Positions 11,850 through 26,171 of a stretch of 64,000 nucleotides of DNA are shown piece after piece; position 1 is the first letter of the stretch, and the number at the start of each line of letters is the position of its first letter. The stretch covers positions 582,149 through 646,148 of the forward strand of contig VXBM01000192.1 in NCBI GenBank assembly GCA_013400155.1, given 5' to 3'. The stretch is from Helopsaltes ochotensis. Lineage: Eukaryota > Chordata > Aves > Passeriformes > Locustellidae. A program made the translations under genes and the position numbers. The notes beneath the pieces are model-generated. The model did not search any database. It was not told the origin of the DNA and was given only the letters and a program-made list of their open reading frames with translations.

Positions 11850-12875
11850 AACTCCTTAGCTGACCAAGAAAAACTCTCAAGCACATCCTTAAGGACAGAA
11901 AGCATCCTTTATGTCTTACTGTTTCGTTTGCAGGCATCAAGTGGGGTTAGCAGCATTGTGGAGTCCTTAGTAGGGAGCTGCTGGCAAGCCACCTCTGCTT
12001 CTGTCCTGGTGTCGAGAGAGAAGCTGGGCTGCCTCCCTGGCTGGACCAGGCAGGAGAGAGACGGAGCACTGCTAAACAGGCACCCGTGTCTTGGGAGCTG
12101 CTCAGACCTGGTCTGGGGAGGGATTTGGACCTCAGCTGGACAGGGGAGAAATTTTCTCACCAGCTTTCTTTCATGTCCCCTCCTGAGCATCACACATTCA
12201 GACCTCTTCCCTGGCACGCCTTTATCAAGCCCTGGCCTCCACAGCCCCTCCTGCTGTCAGGGACCTCCCATGGCATGGGGGATGGCTGCTGGCAGCTCTC
12301 CTCGGAGGAGCAGATCCTGCTCCCCACAGGCTACCAGCCATCCCTGGCAGGACTGTGTGAGCCCAGGGAGTTTGCCAGAGACGTGCCCAGCTGGCACTGG
12401 GGAGGCTGTAACATGTGGCCATGGAGCACCTCTCCAGGGCACAGCCTGGAAGAGGAAGCATAAATCGTGCTGGCTGTGTGGCTTTCTCCCAGTGCTCTCT
12501 GCAGATCAGCTGATCTCTTTTTGTTTGCTCTGTGTTTTTTCCCTGGGACGCACACGACACGTGACCTGCAGATATCCCTTCTTAAGAAATGTTTGCCTGA
12601 GATTTGAGCCAGCGCTCGGACCTGGGAGTAGAGCATTTCTCAGCCAGCTCCTCCTCTGCCACATCCCTAAAGTCGGTGTTTTGTGCCTTTCCCCTGGCAG
12701 ACACGGGGGCAGGGCTGGAAGGACCTGCCTGCTGGTGGCCCAGGCTGCTTTCAGCTACATTTGCCAGACTGGATATTTTGCGCACTGGTTAGCTGAAATA
12801 TCTGTCTCCAGATGCTGGAGTATCTCATTCTTGGCTGTGAGGGTTGACATGGACCAGCTGAGAAGCAGATGCTAA
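11850..12875 (+). other. Unusually long open frame, unrecognised
   Basis: The frame is open from just after a TAA at 11847-11849 to a TAA at 12873-12875, about 340 codons. A good splice-acceptor-like sequence (GTTTCGTTTGCAG) ends at about 11,933. I recognise no domain. Translation is rich in Ser, Cys, Trp, Leu and Pro, as expected of random GC-rich DNA, and other frames on both strands are also fairly open (for example + 12086-12463 and - 12225-12560). It could be a non-coding exon, a lineage-specific exon, or chance. I do not call it a gene. Confidence 0.2.
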
Positions 12876-15800
12876 TTAAAACAGAAAAACAGGGCTTCAG
12901 TCTGGTTTTCCATACGTCCAAGTCACCTTATACAGAGGATTTACACCCATTATATGGTGCTGTGGTTGGTGCAGGGTGAGGTTGTGATCTCTAATGCTTA
13001 TTCTAAAGGGCTATTCTGAAGCCATGCTCCTTTTCCTTCAATGTGTGGGTTTGGGCTAAGGTGAGTATCTGCTCTCACCCTATTTGCTACTTAAATTCCT
13101 TCTGCTGGTCTCTCTCACACCCATTTCTGTTATCTAAATTTTACCTTCTTCTTTCACCGTGGTCATTGCTTTTGTAGTACAAAGTACAGTTTTGGTGGGA
13201 AGGGCTGGGGGCAAAGCACAAAATTAGGTTCATCTTGCACCAGTGAGGTGGGTTCGGCTCAGGCTGCTCTTCTCGAAGTGACAATGTGGCAGGTACTAAG
13301 GCCTATGAGAGAAGAAAGCAGTGTTGTCCTTTCCCCTGCTATCTGTTTGTTTCTCTTACAACAGACACAGGTGAGATGACGCTGGAAGATTTACACTCAG
13401 CAAAAAGTGAAGAGGCCACTTCCCACTGATAGGAGCAGTGTGCTACCGTGTGCTTGTTCGGAGGCTGGGGAGGGCACTACTGGGCTGAAACCTAGCAGAA
13501 ACATTGTCCAGCACTGAGAAGCTGGAAAATACACGTCTGTAAATTGCAACTGAAAATGAAGAAAAGGCTGAATGAAGAGCAAATTCAGCTGTGAGAAACC
13601 TGCTGGAGGTTAAACCTCTGCCTTTGCTGCCCTCCAGGGCATGCTGGCTTTGTGGGGAGTGAGAGGTGTTGCATGCTCTAGGTAAACTTTTGCTTTAAAC
13701 ATTCAGCATAATGGTGCAGGTAAACTACCTCTTCCTGGTGCAGTGAGAGCAACACAGCCAAAAACTCATTATCCACATATACTTTAGTCTGCTTTATGAT
13801 AGCTGGGCTGTCTGGCAGTCTAGCACTCACTAACAGGGGACTTCCCCCATCTCACTCAGTAGAGATCTGAAAATTGCTCTGGAAGATGTTTTTGGTACAG
13901 TGGGTGTAGGAAACACTTATATCAGCTCAAGTCACTAACATTTTCTCTTGTTAAATGGGTTTGAAAAGCTTTACCCTCAGGTTTTGAATTATCAGTAAAC
14001 AAAACAAGACTTGGATTCAGTTGTGAGGCTTTGGTGGATTATGCTTCACCCTGAGTAATAGCTCCAGCATCCCACTGTCTCCTCTTCCCCAAGCCATTCT
14101 CTGGACTGAAGGCTTTTGGAGGCACAAAGGGATTGTATGCATATTCTTTTCACTGCATGCAACAGATTCCACCTCACAGAATCCCTGAGGGCTGCTGGTG
14201 GTGTTTCCCTGGTTGGGCCCTGAGCCAGTCCCAAGCACTCACTCCTGAGCATGAAGTGTTTCTGTTGTGGTAGAGAAGAAGCAAAAATGATCTGTCACTG
14301 CCTGACAGTGACAGTTCCTGACCCCAAGAAGCAGCTTCTGGAGCAAGTCCAGGGGACAGGACTTCAAAGGCCCCTGATAAACTCTGGAGTCAGACAAGGT
14401 AAGTCACGGGAGCTGCTCATTGTTCAGTTCCCGTGAAACAGAGGAGCTGAGCCTCCTACTCAGATTTCCATGATGAGAGGAAGGCCTGTGCAGTCTTAAA
14501 TCCTTTCAAATCCTACCAAAACTAAGAGCTGGCATCTTAATCAGAAAAAAAACCCAAAAAGCACTTCAAAGCCCTGCTAAGCACAGGACAGCAGTTCCCA
14601 AACTTTGCTGTTGCCTGCTCTATTTTTTTGCTGGGAGCCACTGGCCCTACAAACCCTCTGGACGATGTGAGCTTGCATTTGTAAATCTCTGAGGTAGAAG
14701 GTGCAAAAATAGCCAGACTCCGCTGCCACCACTGTTGACCTAAATTCAGCAGAGACAGGTGCAGGAGAGTTGCGTGCTGGGGGTGTGGAGGTGCCCCAGT
14801 CACAGTAATGCTCGCTTGCTGCCACTGCTGTCTGTGCTTGGGACCTCTCAGCAGCACTATTGGAGCTGTGGCAGTATCCTACCTAGAGGACTGCTTTCAG
14901 CAGGGATATTCAGAGGATTAGCAGAAACTGAACTGTGAGCTTTCTGTCCGTCAGCTGGCCCTTCAGTGAGGGGGGTCTCCACATCTGTTGACTATTAGAA
15001 TTATGAAAGAAATGAGAAATCTGCCCTCCTCCAAAACCTCCCAGCAAACCTTCATGGACAGGCTGCCAGAGGGCTGAAGAGTCTGAGCAGTGCTGATCCC
15101 TGAGGGCGGCCACTTAGTCTTCAATGGTGCAGGGCTGTCTGCAGCACAGCTGCTCCATCTCAGACTGAGACATCCAGAATGTATTCCAAGGTCACTGTAG
15201 TTTTCCTTCCTGTAGGACTTGCCTCCACGTCAGCAGCCCTGTGGTGTTTGTTGGAACTACAGATAGTTTTCCATCTTATAAAGCAGAGGGTTTGATGCAG
15301 CATAGTGGGTAGGCTGGGTAAAATCTCCCACTGACTCCATGCTTCTCTTGTAACATTTTCCCCTCTCTGCCCTGCCTCCATCAATGGGGCTGACATGTTT
15401 TCTTCCAAGTTACCAGCGTACATCTGCCAGCAACTTTTCATTGTCATGGAAAGTCCTGCTGTATTCCTCAAAAGCACAGTACTTTCCCTTGCTGCAACCA
15501 AATCAATCACTGCAAAAAAAAAGTTTGTGTATCAGATACATCATCAGCAAATATTGGGTAATTCTTGTATTGCCCCTGGCAATACAACTTACAGGGAAGT
15601 AAATATCATTGGAAGTCAGCACAGTCCGTGTCCCCAGAAGTTCTGGAAAGCATAATTCCCTTTTTCTGACGTAAATGCCATTCGGGACTGAAGAATTTAA
15701 TCTGATGTTTGTGCAGCCTCCTTGAAAGGCTAAGGGTAGTGTTTCCTTGATTGCCATTGAGTGCATCCCACCAACCATGCAGCTGCAGATGGAAATAGCT

Positions 15801-16339
15801 TATCATAAGATAATCTTTCTTTTTCTATTCTGTTTTCTGAGATCGTTTTTGCTGTAGGAAATATGTTGTTCAGAGCAATGGGCTTGCAGCAAGGTATCTT
15901 TGCAAGCTGGATTTTTTCACTCTGTTCTGACCAGTGGATTTTCTTGGCAAGGGTAGATAAAAAATGCAGAGAGCTGCCTTGGAGGAAAGTGGATGTTCTG
16001 TAGGCCATGATCTGATGTTTTCCAGACAATGTCTGGCAGCAAAGTGCACTCTTCTCCAATTCTTCAATGTCTTCAAGAGGTGGATAATATAATCAAATAT
16101 AGGTGCCCAAGAATAGATTTGACTTGTCTGTTTCTATCTATCTCTTCATGTACTTAAAACAAAAGCCACCACTAGGAGCTCAAATTGAGTTTGCGACACA
16201 AACCTGTAAATATTTTTTGGAACTCCTGCTTTGCAGTTTGCAGCCTGAGCCTGTCCCACTGTCTCTGCTCATCCCTGGGGAGCTGTATGGTGGGGCTGGC
16301 TGAGGGTAGCCCTAGTCAGCTGAGAGCCTGGCAGAGTCT

Positions 16340-16359
16340 GCATTCACCAGCATTCACCA
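16340..16359. repeat. 10-bp tandem duplication
   Basis: GCATTCACCA occurs twice in direct succession. A minor local duplication. Confidence 0.8.
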
Positions 16360-19300
16360 GAAGCCCAGAGACATCTTGGTAAAGATGATAGGAGCATAGT
16401 CAATAAAATGCTGATTTTCATTCAAGGAATTGGAAAGATCATAGAGGGGGGAAATGGCCAAGAGAGGTTGGCATAGCCTGACTCATCACTAAATTAGCAC
16501 AGTGGTAAACTTAATCTCTTGAGATGGTCAATGTAAAATGACAGGCAACTGGTGCCTGCAGAAACACTGCTTGTAAAATTGAGGCAGGTTAGTTTTGGGT
16601 TTAGCTGTGAATAGCTCAATGGTGCTACCTCATGGCCAGAGAGAAAACTACTTCACCCTTCTATTCCTTTTAAAGTTTTTAATTTATCCTGTTAATGACA
16701 GACTTGCCACTGCAGCCTTTAACTGCTGGACAAATCTTTCAAGTACATCCAAGTATCCAGCTACATACAAGGGGATTATTTTATTTTGGTGGAGGCGGAG
16801 TGCAGACTTAAAAGTTGCAAGGTTCACAGAACACTTCTGTTGAATATAAAGTTTCTGTTTGTCCTTCTCCTGTTACCTACCAGTGTTGTACCCATCTCAG
16901 ACAGGGAGCTCTTCGGTACAGGAGCAGCTTCTGAACTCTGTTGCCCAGCTCCCTGCAGAGGAAGCCACAGTAGTGCAGCCATCACAGCTGGCTGGTATTG
17001 CAGCTGGCCCCTACAAACACCATGCCCTATCTTGGGAAAAAGAAAGTTAGAAACAAGCCAAAAAGAAACTGCTCAAGACCTCTAAGAAAGTTGCCAGTGG
17101 AAGCCTAATTCTTTTGGGCTTTTTGTTCTTTCCCCCATTGGATTTCTTTTCAATACTAGCTGGAAAAGATCAAGCACCTAAGCATACTAGAAGTGACTCA
17201 TGATTGAGAAAATTGATCTGGCATGGGAACCCCTCATTCCCTTTCACCGCCTTGTTTCCAGCCCTGGCACAGATTATTTCTGTGCTGCTAAATAAAAGAG
17301 AACTGGGGGTCCATCATGAGGCCGCTGGCTCTTACCTGCCCCGTGCTAGGCAGATTTAAGCCATGCTGGTTGCTTTCACGCTATATCACACCCACCCTGG
17401 GTCTCTTCTGAATCACAGGTGGTACCTCTTGGGCCCAAAAACGTGATTGTGTTTGCCATCACCTTTTGGTCAGAAGTACAGAAATACCGCGAGGCCTCAC
17501 AGCACAGCCCCCAGCAGCTGTTTTATAGCTGGACCAAAGGTGGGAGGGAATGTGTCCCCACAGTCAGTGCTCTTATGAGCTAACTCCAGTAGCTGCAAGA
17601 AGATTTAAAGCCTCTGTCAGATGGAGAACAAAGCCTGCAGAGCTCAGCTTGATGTGGTTCTGCATTGACTGAGGCCAGGCCCACAGCTCCTCTGGGACCA
17701 GCACCACCTCTCCTTCATCAAATCAGCCACTGGGCCAAGAAAGCTTCTCTGTGGTGCAGCAGACAGAGTAATAGTTGTCCAGTTTGTGCAGCAGAAATTA
17801 GCTCTGTTTGCCAAAAGCTCCTTCAGTGGTTCTGAAAAAAGTTAGAGATATATTGCAAAGTGAGTCTCATATACATCATATTGGACCTGATAAGATGCAG
17901 GATTTTGGGGTCCCAGTGACAGAGACACATCAGGTGTTTGTAAGAGAAGAAGTCACCCTCTGGTGAAATTTGTGTTGGGAACACAGTAACTGGTGGCTTC
18001 CTGCTGCTTTCCTGTGGAGGTGCAGTACGCACCCCTTGTTAGCTGAACTGACCTGGAGTGCAGTCCTACTGAGGGAGAGCCAAGATGCCATAACAAAGTG
18101 TTTGCAGCTCTTTATTTTTGCATGGGGTTTAGTTTACCAGAAGACAGGAGCTGGATGGAGGAGCCACAACTTTGTGTCAGCAGTGCCACCATCCTTGGAA
18201 CTGAGCTGGAGAACTGTCCCCCTCAGATGGACTCTGATTTAATATTGGCCAGTCTTCAGATTTACGTGAAAAACACACAGTATTTCACACCTTGCACTGG
18301 CACTAAGAGCACTCTGTCTTCCTGAGCTACCCTCCCAGCAGAGGAACAGGGCAGGAGATTGTATGGATGGGAACAGTTCTGCAGACAAGGCTCAAACCCG
18401 GTTGAAGTTTGTTGCTTTTGGCAATTGCTAAGTGAATGTTTTTGTTTGACCAGAGCTTCATGGTATATCCTGAAAGCAGCAGTCAGCCCTGGAGATGTTT
18501 TCCCCAAGCTGGGGTCTGCTGGAGGAGCATCACTGGAAGGGAGGATCTGTGAGGGATAAGGAAGGATCACCTACCTCTCCAGCGGAACATGAATGAATGC
18601 TTAGTCAGCTGAGGAAGGCTCCTCCCCTCTGGTTTGGGACCTTGAAGAAGCATTCAGTGAGTTACAGGAAGATTTACACAATGTCCCTGCTTCCTGACTG
18701 TGGGGACACAGAGTTTCCAAGAATCCCCTGAGCTCATGTGAGAGGCACCAAGCTGCTGCCTGGCAGGAGAGGTGCTGGCTCTGCACTTTTACTCAGCCAC
18801 TGAGATGGAGGCGCTCTGCCAAAGTACTTTTTTGGCACGTTTTTCTTTCAGAAAACATTGAGAAATAGAAATTTAAACTGGCAAGTTTGTCACCAGAAAA
18901 CCCCGTGGAAGAGGCTTGATATTGCTCCTGTGGGAGCTCTTGACTGATGTGTGGTGTAGAAAGTTTCAGTCTTTGGACAGGTTTAATGTTAGCTTGACTT
19001 CTTTTCTGTGGTCCTAATGCAGAAGGAAACAGTAATTGTACTGCTTTTGCATAAGTGCAAAATTCTGGCAGCCTCAGCTTAAGAAAATAAAACATTAAAG
19101 TTTAGATTGCAAAATATGATCTAGTTGTTCTTGGTATTAAAAAAAAATACTCCAGATTCTCAAGTAGAGAGCAGGCCTTTTCCTTTTACTAATTTGTTTT
19201 TATGTGCTTATAGGAAGAACAAGGAATACTAAAGCTGATTAACCACAGAAGTGAGTATAGGGCTGTTAGACAGTTTCTCCAGTATCCCTGAACTTTGTCA

Positions 19301-22300
19301 TAAATCTGGGTCCCTGAGGACCCCTGACTGAAGAATGCACACGAAGAGCATTTAGCATGATTCTGTGAAAGCCAGTTGTTTGGATATGCAAATAGCATTC
19401 TCTATCCCACTGTTTGCCACTGGCATACCTATTCCAACTGACAGTCAAAACAAGCAAGATGTAGTAATCCATGCAAAAGAAAAAGCCCACAGGACAAACC
19501 ACACAGGATAAGCAGCCAGAAATACAAACCGTGTGTTGTCTGACTTCTAAACAATTGTCTGTGGCAGAGTGGGTTCCCCACATTTATTTACTTCCATGAA
19601 TGATAGCCTGTCTCTTCTTAGTGTCTTTCAGGAATCACGTATAAGCATTCATCCTCTGAGGACCATCACCCTCCAGAAAGGACACACAGCACATTGTGAC
19701 CTAGGCTGCAGTGCTGCAGAATAAGGGTTTTCCACCTGTGTGAGCTAGAAATCCCATTTTTCAAGAATGTTCCAGTTTTAATACATACCAACAACCTCCA
19801 AAAATATATATAAAAAAATGAGGTTTTAATATTTGTCCTGTTTTCCTTTGAAAATCAGGAAAACCTAAGGTCCTAGGTTAGGGGCATGACCAGTGGAGCC
19901 AGGCTGCATGAGTGAGCCCCCAGAGATTACAGATTGCTCCCATTATATTCCCTGTCTCTGCTGTGATGAGTTTGTGTGTGATGCTGTCCTGGGACAGCCC
20001 TCAATGGATCCCACTTGCTCAAGCCCATGGTGCTGTGGGCATGTTTTCTCACAGTCACAAAATACGATGCTGCATTGTGCTAGACCAGCAGGATTTTGCT
20101 GTTTTGGATAAGAATCAGTAGGTGACAGTCCTACTTTTCTCCTTTGAACTTTTACATCAGCAAGACTTCCTTTCCAAGCAGCTGATGGTAGGACAACTCT
20201 CTGGGGAGCTGCCTCCTGCAATCTTGCATGAGGAAAGCCCTTCTGAGGACTTCCAGCTTGCTCTGCTGGAGCACCAGATCAGCTGTGGTTGAGGCATGTT
20301 CCTGCTAGCATCAGATGTGACATGTTGCAATGTGACTTTCTTACCCTGGCCACTGCACTTCACGTGCCTGATGGTGTTGGAGATGTTTCCCCAGCTCATG
20401 GCTCATGTCCCCTGTTCATTGTAGATAATAAAAATCAGAGCAAATTTCACAGCCTAACTCTCTGAAATGCTGCCCTCCCATCACCAAACTCTGACATTAA
20501 CTCCAAGCAGGGATAATACCTCAATGGAAAATGCAGCTTCAAACCAGTTCCTAATATGTTCTACACAGAGGAGCTTCCCTCTGGATTAGGAAGTTAGTGA
20601 TGACGGGAGGAAAGACTCCACATTATCCACACCCCATTGACTCATTAAGCTGGTTTTCTTCAGGGTCACTGCAGGAAGCTGTAGCCGTGCCAGAGGGTCA
20701 GTGTTGAGCTTTTGTCTGTGCAAGGTCCTCAGGGATGGTCAGGTGGGAGCCTTCAGCATACCTGCATATTTTCATATGCACATCAACTATGAAAAGAACA
20801 TTGAAAATAAGAAGGTCATGTTTGATTGCAGCATGTAAATGCATTTGTATCTCCAGCCGTTGTCTTGAGAGAGGCTATTAATCCTCAGCAGATTTTACCC
20901 AGAGAAATTTCTCTTCTGTGAAAAATTTTGGTCTTCAGGTCATGTTACCAGATGTAATACTGAGCCAAATTCCCTCCATACCTGTGGGTTGGCAGCTGCT
21001 GTGGACTGTGTTCCCCTACATTCGCATGGGTTTTGGGTCATTTGGCAGACTTTAAGTTTGAACCCTTTTTAAAAAATATGCAACATAGGTAATTTTGTCT
21101 GTGCTACAGTAAAAAAGTATCACTTAGGAAGTGGCCTTTCAAATCCATATTTTTGATGTTATGATGAGTTTTGCTTCCCTTTTTGGTTTCATTTTTACTT
21201 GCTACAGCATCTTTTTTTTTATCACATCCAACAGAAATAGGCACATTCCATGTTGCCCTGATTCTTCAGCCTTCTGATGTGTTTTTGTTTCTGTAATGGA
21301 GTTTCTCATGCACTTAATGTGAACAATCAGTCTGTTTATATTCTTTCATGGAGGAGATGAGAGTTGATTGACTGTTGGTCTGACCAGTGTGTTGGAGAGG
21401 TGGCAACTTCACCCTCCAATCCATGGTCACTTTTGGAATTCTATAAAATATTGAAATCTGTAAATAAAGATCTCTCCTGACCTTCAGACGCCTCAGCATG
21501 TAAGTGCAGTTCTCTCCTGTCTCCTATCTCAACAATTCCAGGTTAGGATGAGATGCTATTAGAAAGCAGCCATGTTAACTGTGCAGCATTCCCTTAGTGC
21601 CAGACATTCATAACCATCCTGCCTTAAAACTGTTAATTATCAGATAAAATCCAGGGATCAGCCTGAGAGAGTCACCTGTAGAAAGTGCTTTGTGACCATG
21701 TGTGTCATGTACGTGGCATCAGCACTTGATCCCTCTCAACAACCAGGTGAATTGATGCCACATGGATGTAAAAAACAGAAAAAAGAAGTTTTAGTCAATA
21801 TAAGTGTTCTCCTTCTCCTGACATGAAAGCTGGACCTGGTGCACATCCTGGTCTAGGCTGGAGAAAACCCAAAGGTAAGAGAAGCATCCCTATCCTGCTG
21901 GTCCCATGCCACACACCACCATCTCTCTCCTTGTATCACCTCAGTCTTGGTTTGTATTTAGACTTAGTTCAGCAAAAAATTATCTTTTGTCAGGATAGGC
22001 TTTTCTCTCTGTCATGCTGGTCATGAACCATCTCATCTGATTTGCCTGCTTCTTGAGCAGAGAGCGAAGGCTGTGTGCAGGGTACTGCAGGAAGACACTG
22101 CTTATAACTGTAGGAAAACAAAGTTCATAGAGTGCTTTAAGCTGCATGTGTCAGCTGATTATTTTTGCAGAACATGATGTTATTTCCTTCTAAGGACTGA
22201 CTCTGCTTTTCTTAGTCTTTTCTTGTGTTATTTGTGCTTTATTGCATTGTATCCTTGCTGCTCTTCAGCCTGTTCTCTTAGACTCATTGGGCCCTTCTTG

Positions 22301-22626
22301 ACAAAGAAAGCAGATTTGTGACAATGAGTATTTATTTGCAACACCCTGATAAATGTGGTTTTCTAATATCTGCACTGGTCGTGGGAGGAGAGGAAAAACT
22401 AATACCTATGGAGTGAAATCATGGTTTGGTGGAAGGCAGTGGCGGCATTCCCACCGGCTTCACTATGGCCAGAATTTCACAACAAAAGGGCTTCGGAATC
22501 CAAATACCTTCACTGCCTCCTCTAACTGCCTGCCTCGATGCTGAACCAGGAGCCCACAGAAACACCTCTCAGCTGCTGCCTCCCTACTGTTTTATCACAA
22601 AAGAGATTATTTAGGAACAGGGGACT

Positions 22627-22644
22627 GCCCAGGCCCAGGCCCAG
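22627..22644. repeat. Hexanucleotide repeat (GCCCAG)3
   Basis: Three exact GCCCAG units, followed by a partial fourth. Confidence 0.85.
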
Positions 22645-24599
22645 GTGCTGCTCAGCCATCACCACAACTTTGGGGTAGAGCTGACACCCATGGCCTCACT
22701 CCACACACCTATGCTCCTTGTCTGGCAGGTCCTCTGTGTGGACCCACTGCAGAATCACCTTTGGCTGTGTGGGGTACTTTGGCACTTACTGCTAGAGTGG
22801 GTTTAGTGGGCACCTGAAACTCATGAGTGGCCTCAGTACCTAAACTGGGTCCACTTTGTCCCATCCTTTCCTTCCATGCTTTTTTCAGCAAATGTTTTCT
22901 TGCAGCAGCCTCAGAGCACTAAAACACGGTGATGTAAGCGAGGGCTTATGTGGCTCTCTCCGCTGGAAAGCATGAGATTAAATACTGTAAGCCTTTGGCC
23001 AAAGCAAGCTACGCTGTCCTCCGGGACTGATCCTGCCCTTGTTGAAGTCAAAGGGAACTTCATCTGATTTTGCTGACTGTTGTGAGTTTTTGTCTAAAAT
23101 CAGGATTTCAGTTCTCATCCTCATACTCTGAGGATGGCACACGAAGATGGGTCACAAACCACAATTCAAGTATTACTGTTAAGGACTCTACCAGCCTGAA
23201 CCATGTCTACCTAATGAACGTGGAAAGCGGAGATTTGTGTATAACCATCTCACCCCACTAGCTGATAATCAAAGTGGGAATAACATGGGAAAGAAGCTGG
23301 TCATAGGGAAGGTACCCAACTGGTTTGTGATCAGAGTTTGGTGTTTTTCTCATCTTTGGTATTTTCCAGAAACGAAGCATAATGACTAGGGCCTGCTCAT
23401 ACCCAGGACTTCCAATTTCTATGCAGAAAGTTGTCATAGAAAATGTGATGCAAACATTTACTCCTCTCCTATGCTCTTGCTGAAAATTATCTCATCTATG
23501 CTCCTTCAACCTCGGATGTTGATGGGCCTGATCCAAAAACACCTCAGTGGGATGATTCCATAGGATTTCATTTTGACAAAAGCTCGTAGCAAGAAAGTAA
23601 CTTCGTTGGAAAGGCCCTGTAGCAATCCATCATTTTATCTGAGTGAGGTTGTCCCACAGGGTACCCTGGGTTAGCGGCTCATGCGGGGCAGGACCCGAAA
23701 GCAGAGCTGCTCCTGAGATGGAACCTCCCATATAGTACTTCTGCTTGTGGATATTTAATTTATTTGTTCATGTTTTGGCACTGCCGCAAAAAATGTTCTG
23801 GCCTTTGAAACGTCAAGGTGTGTAGTGCACAAATGATAAATCAATAATCTAAGTTGAGACATGTCATGAGAGAAGCTTGTCAGCAATTGCCTCCTGGCAG
23901 TCTTTTATATTAATTTCTTTTAACATCTCTGTCATTGCTCTTTAAAGAGTCCAGAAAAATGCATGTGAACAGAGGAAGATGCCATCTTCAACAACTTCAA
24001 AATTCACGTTAACTCTGTGTGCTGGGGAAGCTTATCATGAAAAGGCAAGTGCTAGCAGCAGATACCTGCTTTCCTTGTATTTGGCACTGTTTGGAAGCAT
24101 TTTGTGGCTTCAAATCTAAGGCCTAGAAGGCTCTCAAGAGAAAGATAACCCTCTGAGTGGGTTTTTTATGAGACTCACACTCTGGGGGAAGGGCACAGAG
24201 GAACACGGCTTGAAATGACAAAGGCACCAGGCTGTGTTTTCCTTGACTGACCCCCAGCTCTTCTGCCTCTGATCCACAAAGTCTCATGGAGCCCCTGCAC
24301 CCCAGAAAGTCCAGTGGTGGTCCTTTCAGTGTGCATGGGCAGCCGGAGACACGTGCGTGTGTGTTGTGTGCATGTGTCCTTCCACCCCAGAAGAACCTTC
24401 AGTAAGCACTGGGTTTGTCTCTGTGTGCCCAGCCCTGCCTCCCGTGCTGCTGTGGCACCAGTCCCACCTACCACATCGCTTCCTGGGCTCCTGGCAGCTG
24501 GTTCCAGTACCCATCCCAGCAGCAGGCACACCCTGGAGGTGTGCCACCAACCCCACACCTCCCACCCATTTCCAGCTGGCAGCAGCGGCAGCGCTCACG

Positions 24600-24637
24600 G
24601 GAAACATTGCTGCTCACAGGAAACATTGCTGCTCACC
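24600..24637. repeat. 19-bp tandem duplication
   Basis: GGAAACATTGCTGCTCACA at 24600-24618 is repeated at 24619-24637 with only the final base changed. It looks like a recent replication-slippage duplication. Confidence 0.9.
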
Positions 24638-26157
24638 CACGTAGCCGAGTGCACTTTAGGGACGGCAGTAATTTGACTTTGTTATTTGTAAATACAGCTG
24701 CTCACTGCTCAGGACCTCAGAGGTTGCTGCCCCAAATCTCAATAAGGACCAGACATCAAGGGGAGTGGGTAACACACCAATAAGGCGAGTTCCAACCCTA
24801 TGTTGACATGAATAAAACCAGGCGGTTCCTGGATGTCTCTTTCCTGATGGATCAGTGCTCACAGCAGTTAAACACAGCACAGGTGAAAAAGGAGCAGGCA
24901 TCCAGACCTAACTAAAGAGGGTGTTTCCTGACAGAAACAGAGCTCAAGCTCAGCAGATACATTCTGATTTTCAGTTTCTGTGGTTACTGACAAAGTTTCT
25001 TTGCATGATCACATCAGGGCAAATCTTTCCAGGAAGGATTTCATGAGAAAAACGTTTGGCTCGTGAAAGAGAGAAGGCTGCTTGGGTTCAAGATCCCCTG
25101 GGATAGAAAGGTTTTTATATATGGGACTTCAAATCAAAATTGCCGCTTTCCACTCCCCTTTGCAGTTCAGTCTGGCAGGGGTCTACCAGATCTTGGGCTT
25201 TTCTAGCTGTGGAAGGAAAACTTCGAGCACAAAGAGCATTTGAGTACAAGATAATTTCCAAAAATCTCCTACAGGAGGATGAGCCAAACTGGAAAACTGC
25301 AATGTAGTTTCTGTTGACCCTCACACAAGCTCAGCTTTTAATATGTCCCATCTTACTTATTATTCCTGAAAAATAAAACTAAGCATTCTAAGAGAGTTTT
25401 AAAATAGCTCAAGTGTGACTCAAGTCCTGCAAAAATATGTAATTTTAAGCTTAGAGAGAGTGTTTTATCCTTAATTTGCCCTGCAACATTCAAATCCACA
25501 AAATGAGGTGCTATTCACACCCCTGCCGATGGTGACTCACCATCCCTTAACCTCCCTGTGCTGGGCCCAGAAGCTGATCCAGGTTTCCATGGGTGGAGGC
25601 AGGGACCAGCATTTGGTGTCTTCAGTGTCTGTGTGCAGCCAAGGAGAAAGCATGAAGGGAGCAATTTGCACTTGCATCTCCATTTGAGGGATGCTGAGGT
25701 CAGTGAGGAGCAGGCAGCTTACTCAGAGGGGCAGGAGTGGCAGTGGGGCATGGATAAAGCAATGTACTGCCCACTGACATTTTTCAGCAATGTTGGGCAG
25801 CCCTGCGCTGGTTAGGCTCTCCATGGACATGCACAGCTGTTGAGACATGATTGTTTTGTCTCAGTAGCTTTACTTTTCATCTCTCCTTTTCTCAGACCCC
25901 TAGAAGGAATTGTGCTAATGTCATTATTCACTTCTCTTTCCTTTTTTGAATGTAATTCTTCCTTTCCTCTTCCTCCTGAACATGAATAAGCCCTCTCTTT
26001 GCTTCAGCAATGTTCAGTGCTGGCTCTTTGCTGCAGCTCATCACAGTGTCACACAGACCCTGAGAACCAGGTGCCAGCACCTATTCTACAGATGTGGGGC
26101 CAGGTGTGTGGCTTGAGCACGCTCTGGTGAGACTTCGTAATGCACTTCCTCCACAAC

Positions 26158-26171
26158 CTCTCTCTCTCTCT
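26158..26171. repeat. Dinucleotide microsatellite (CT)7
   Basis: Seven uninterrupted CT units. Confidence 0.9.
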
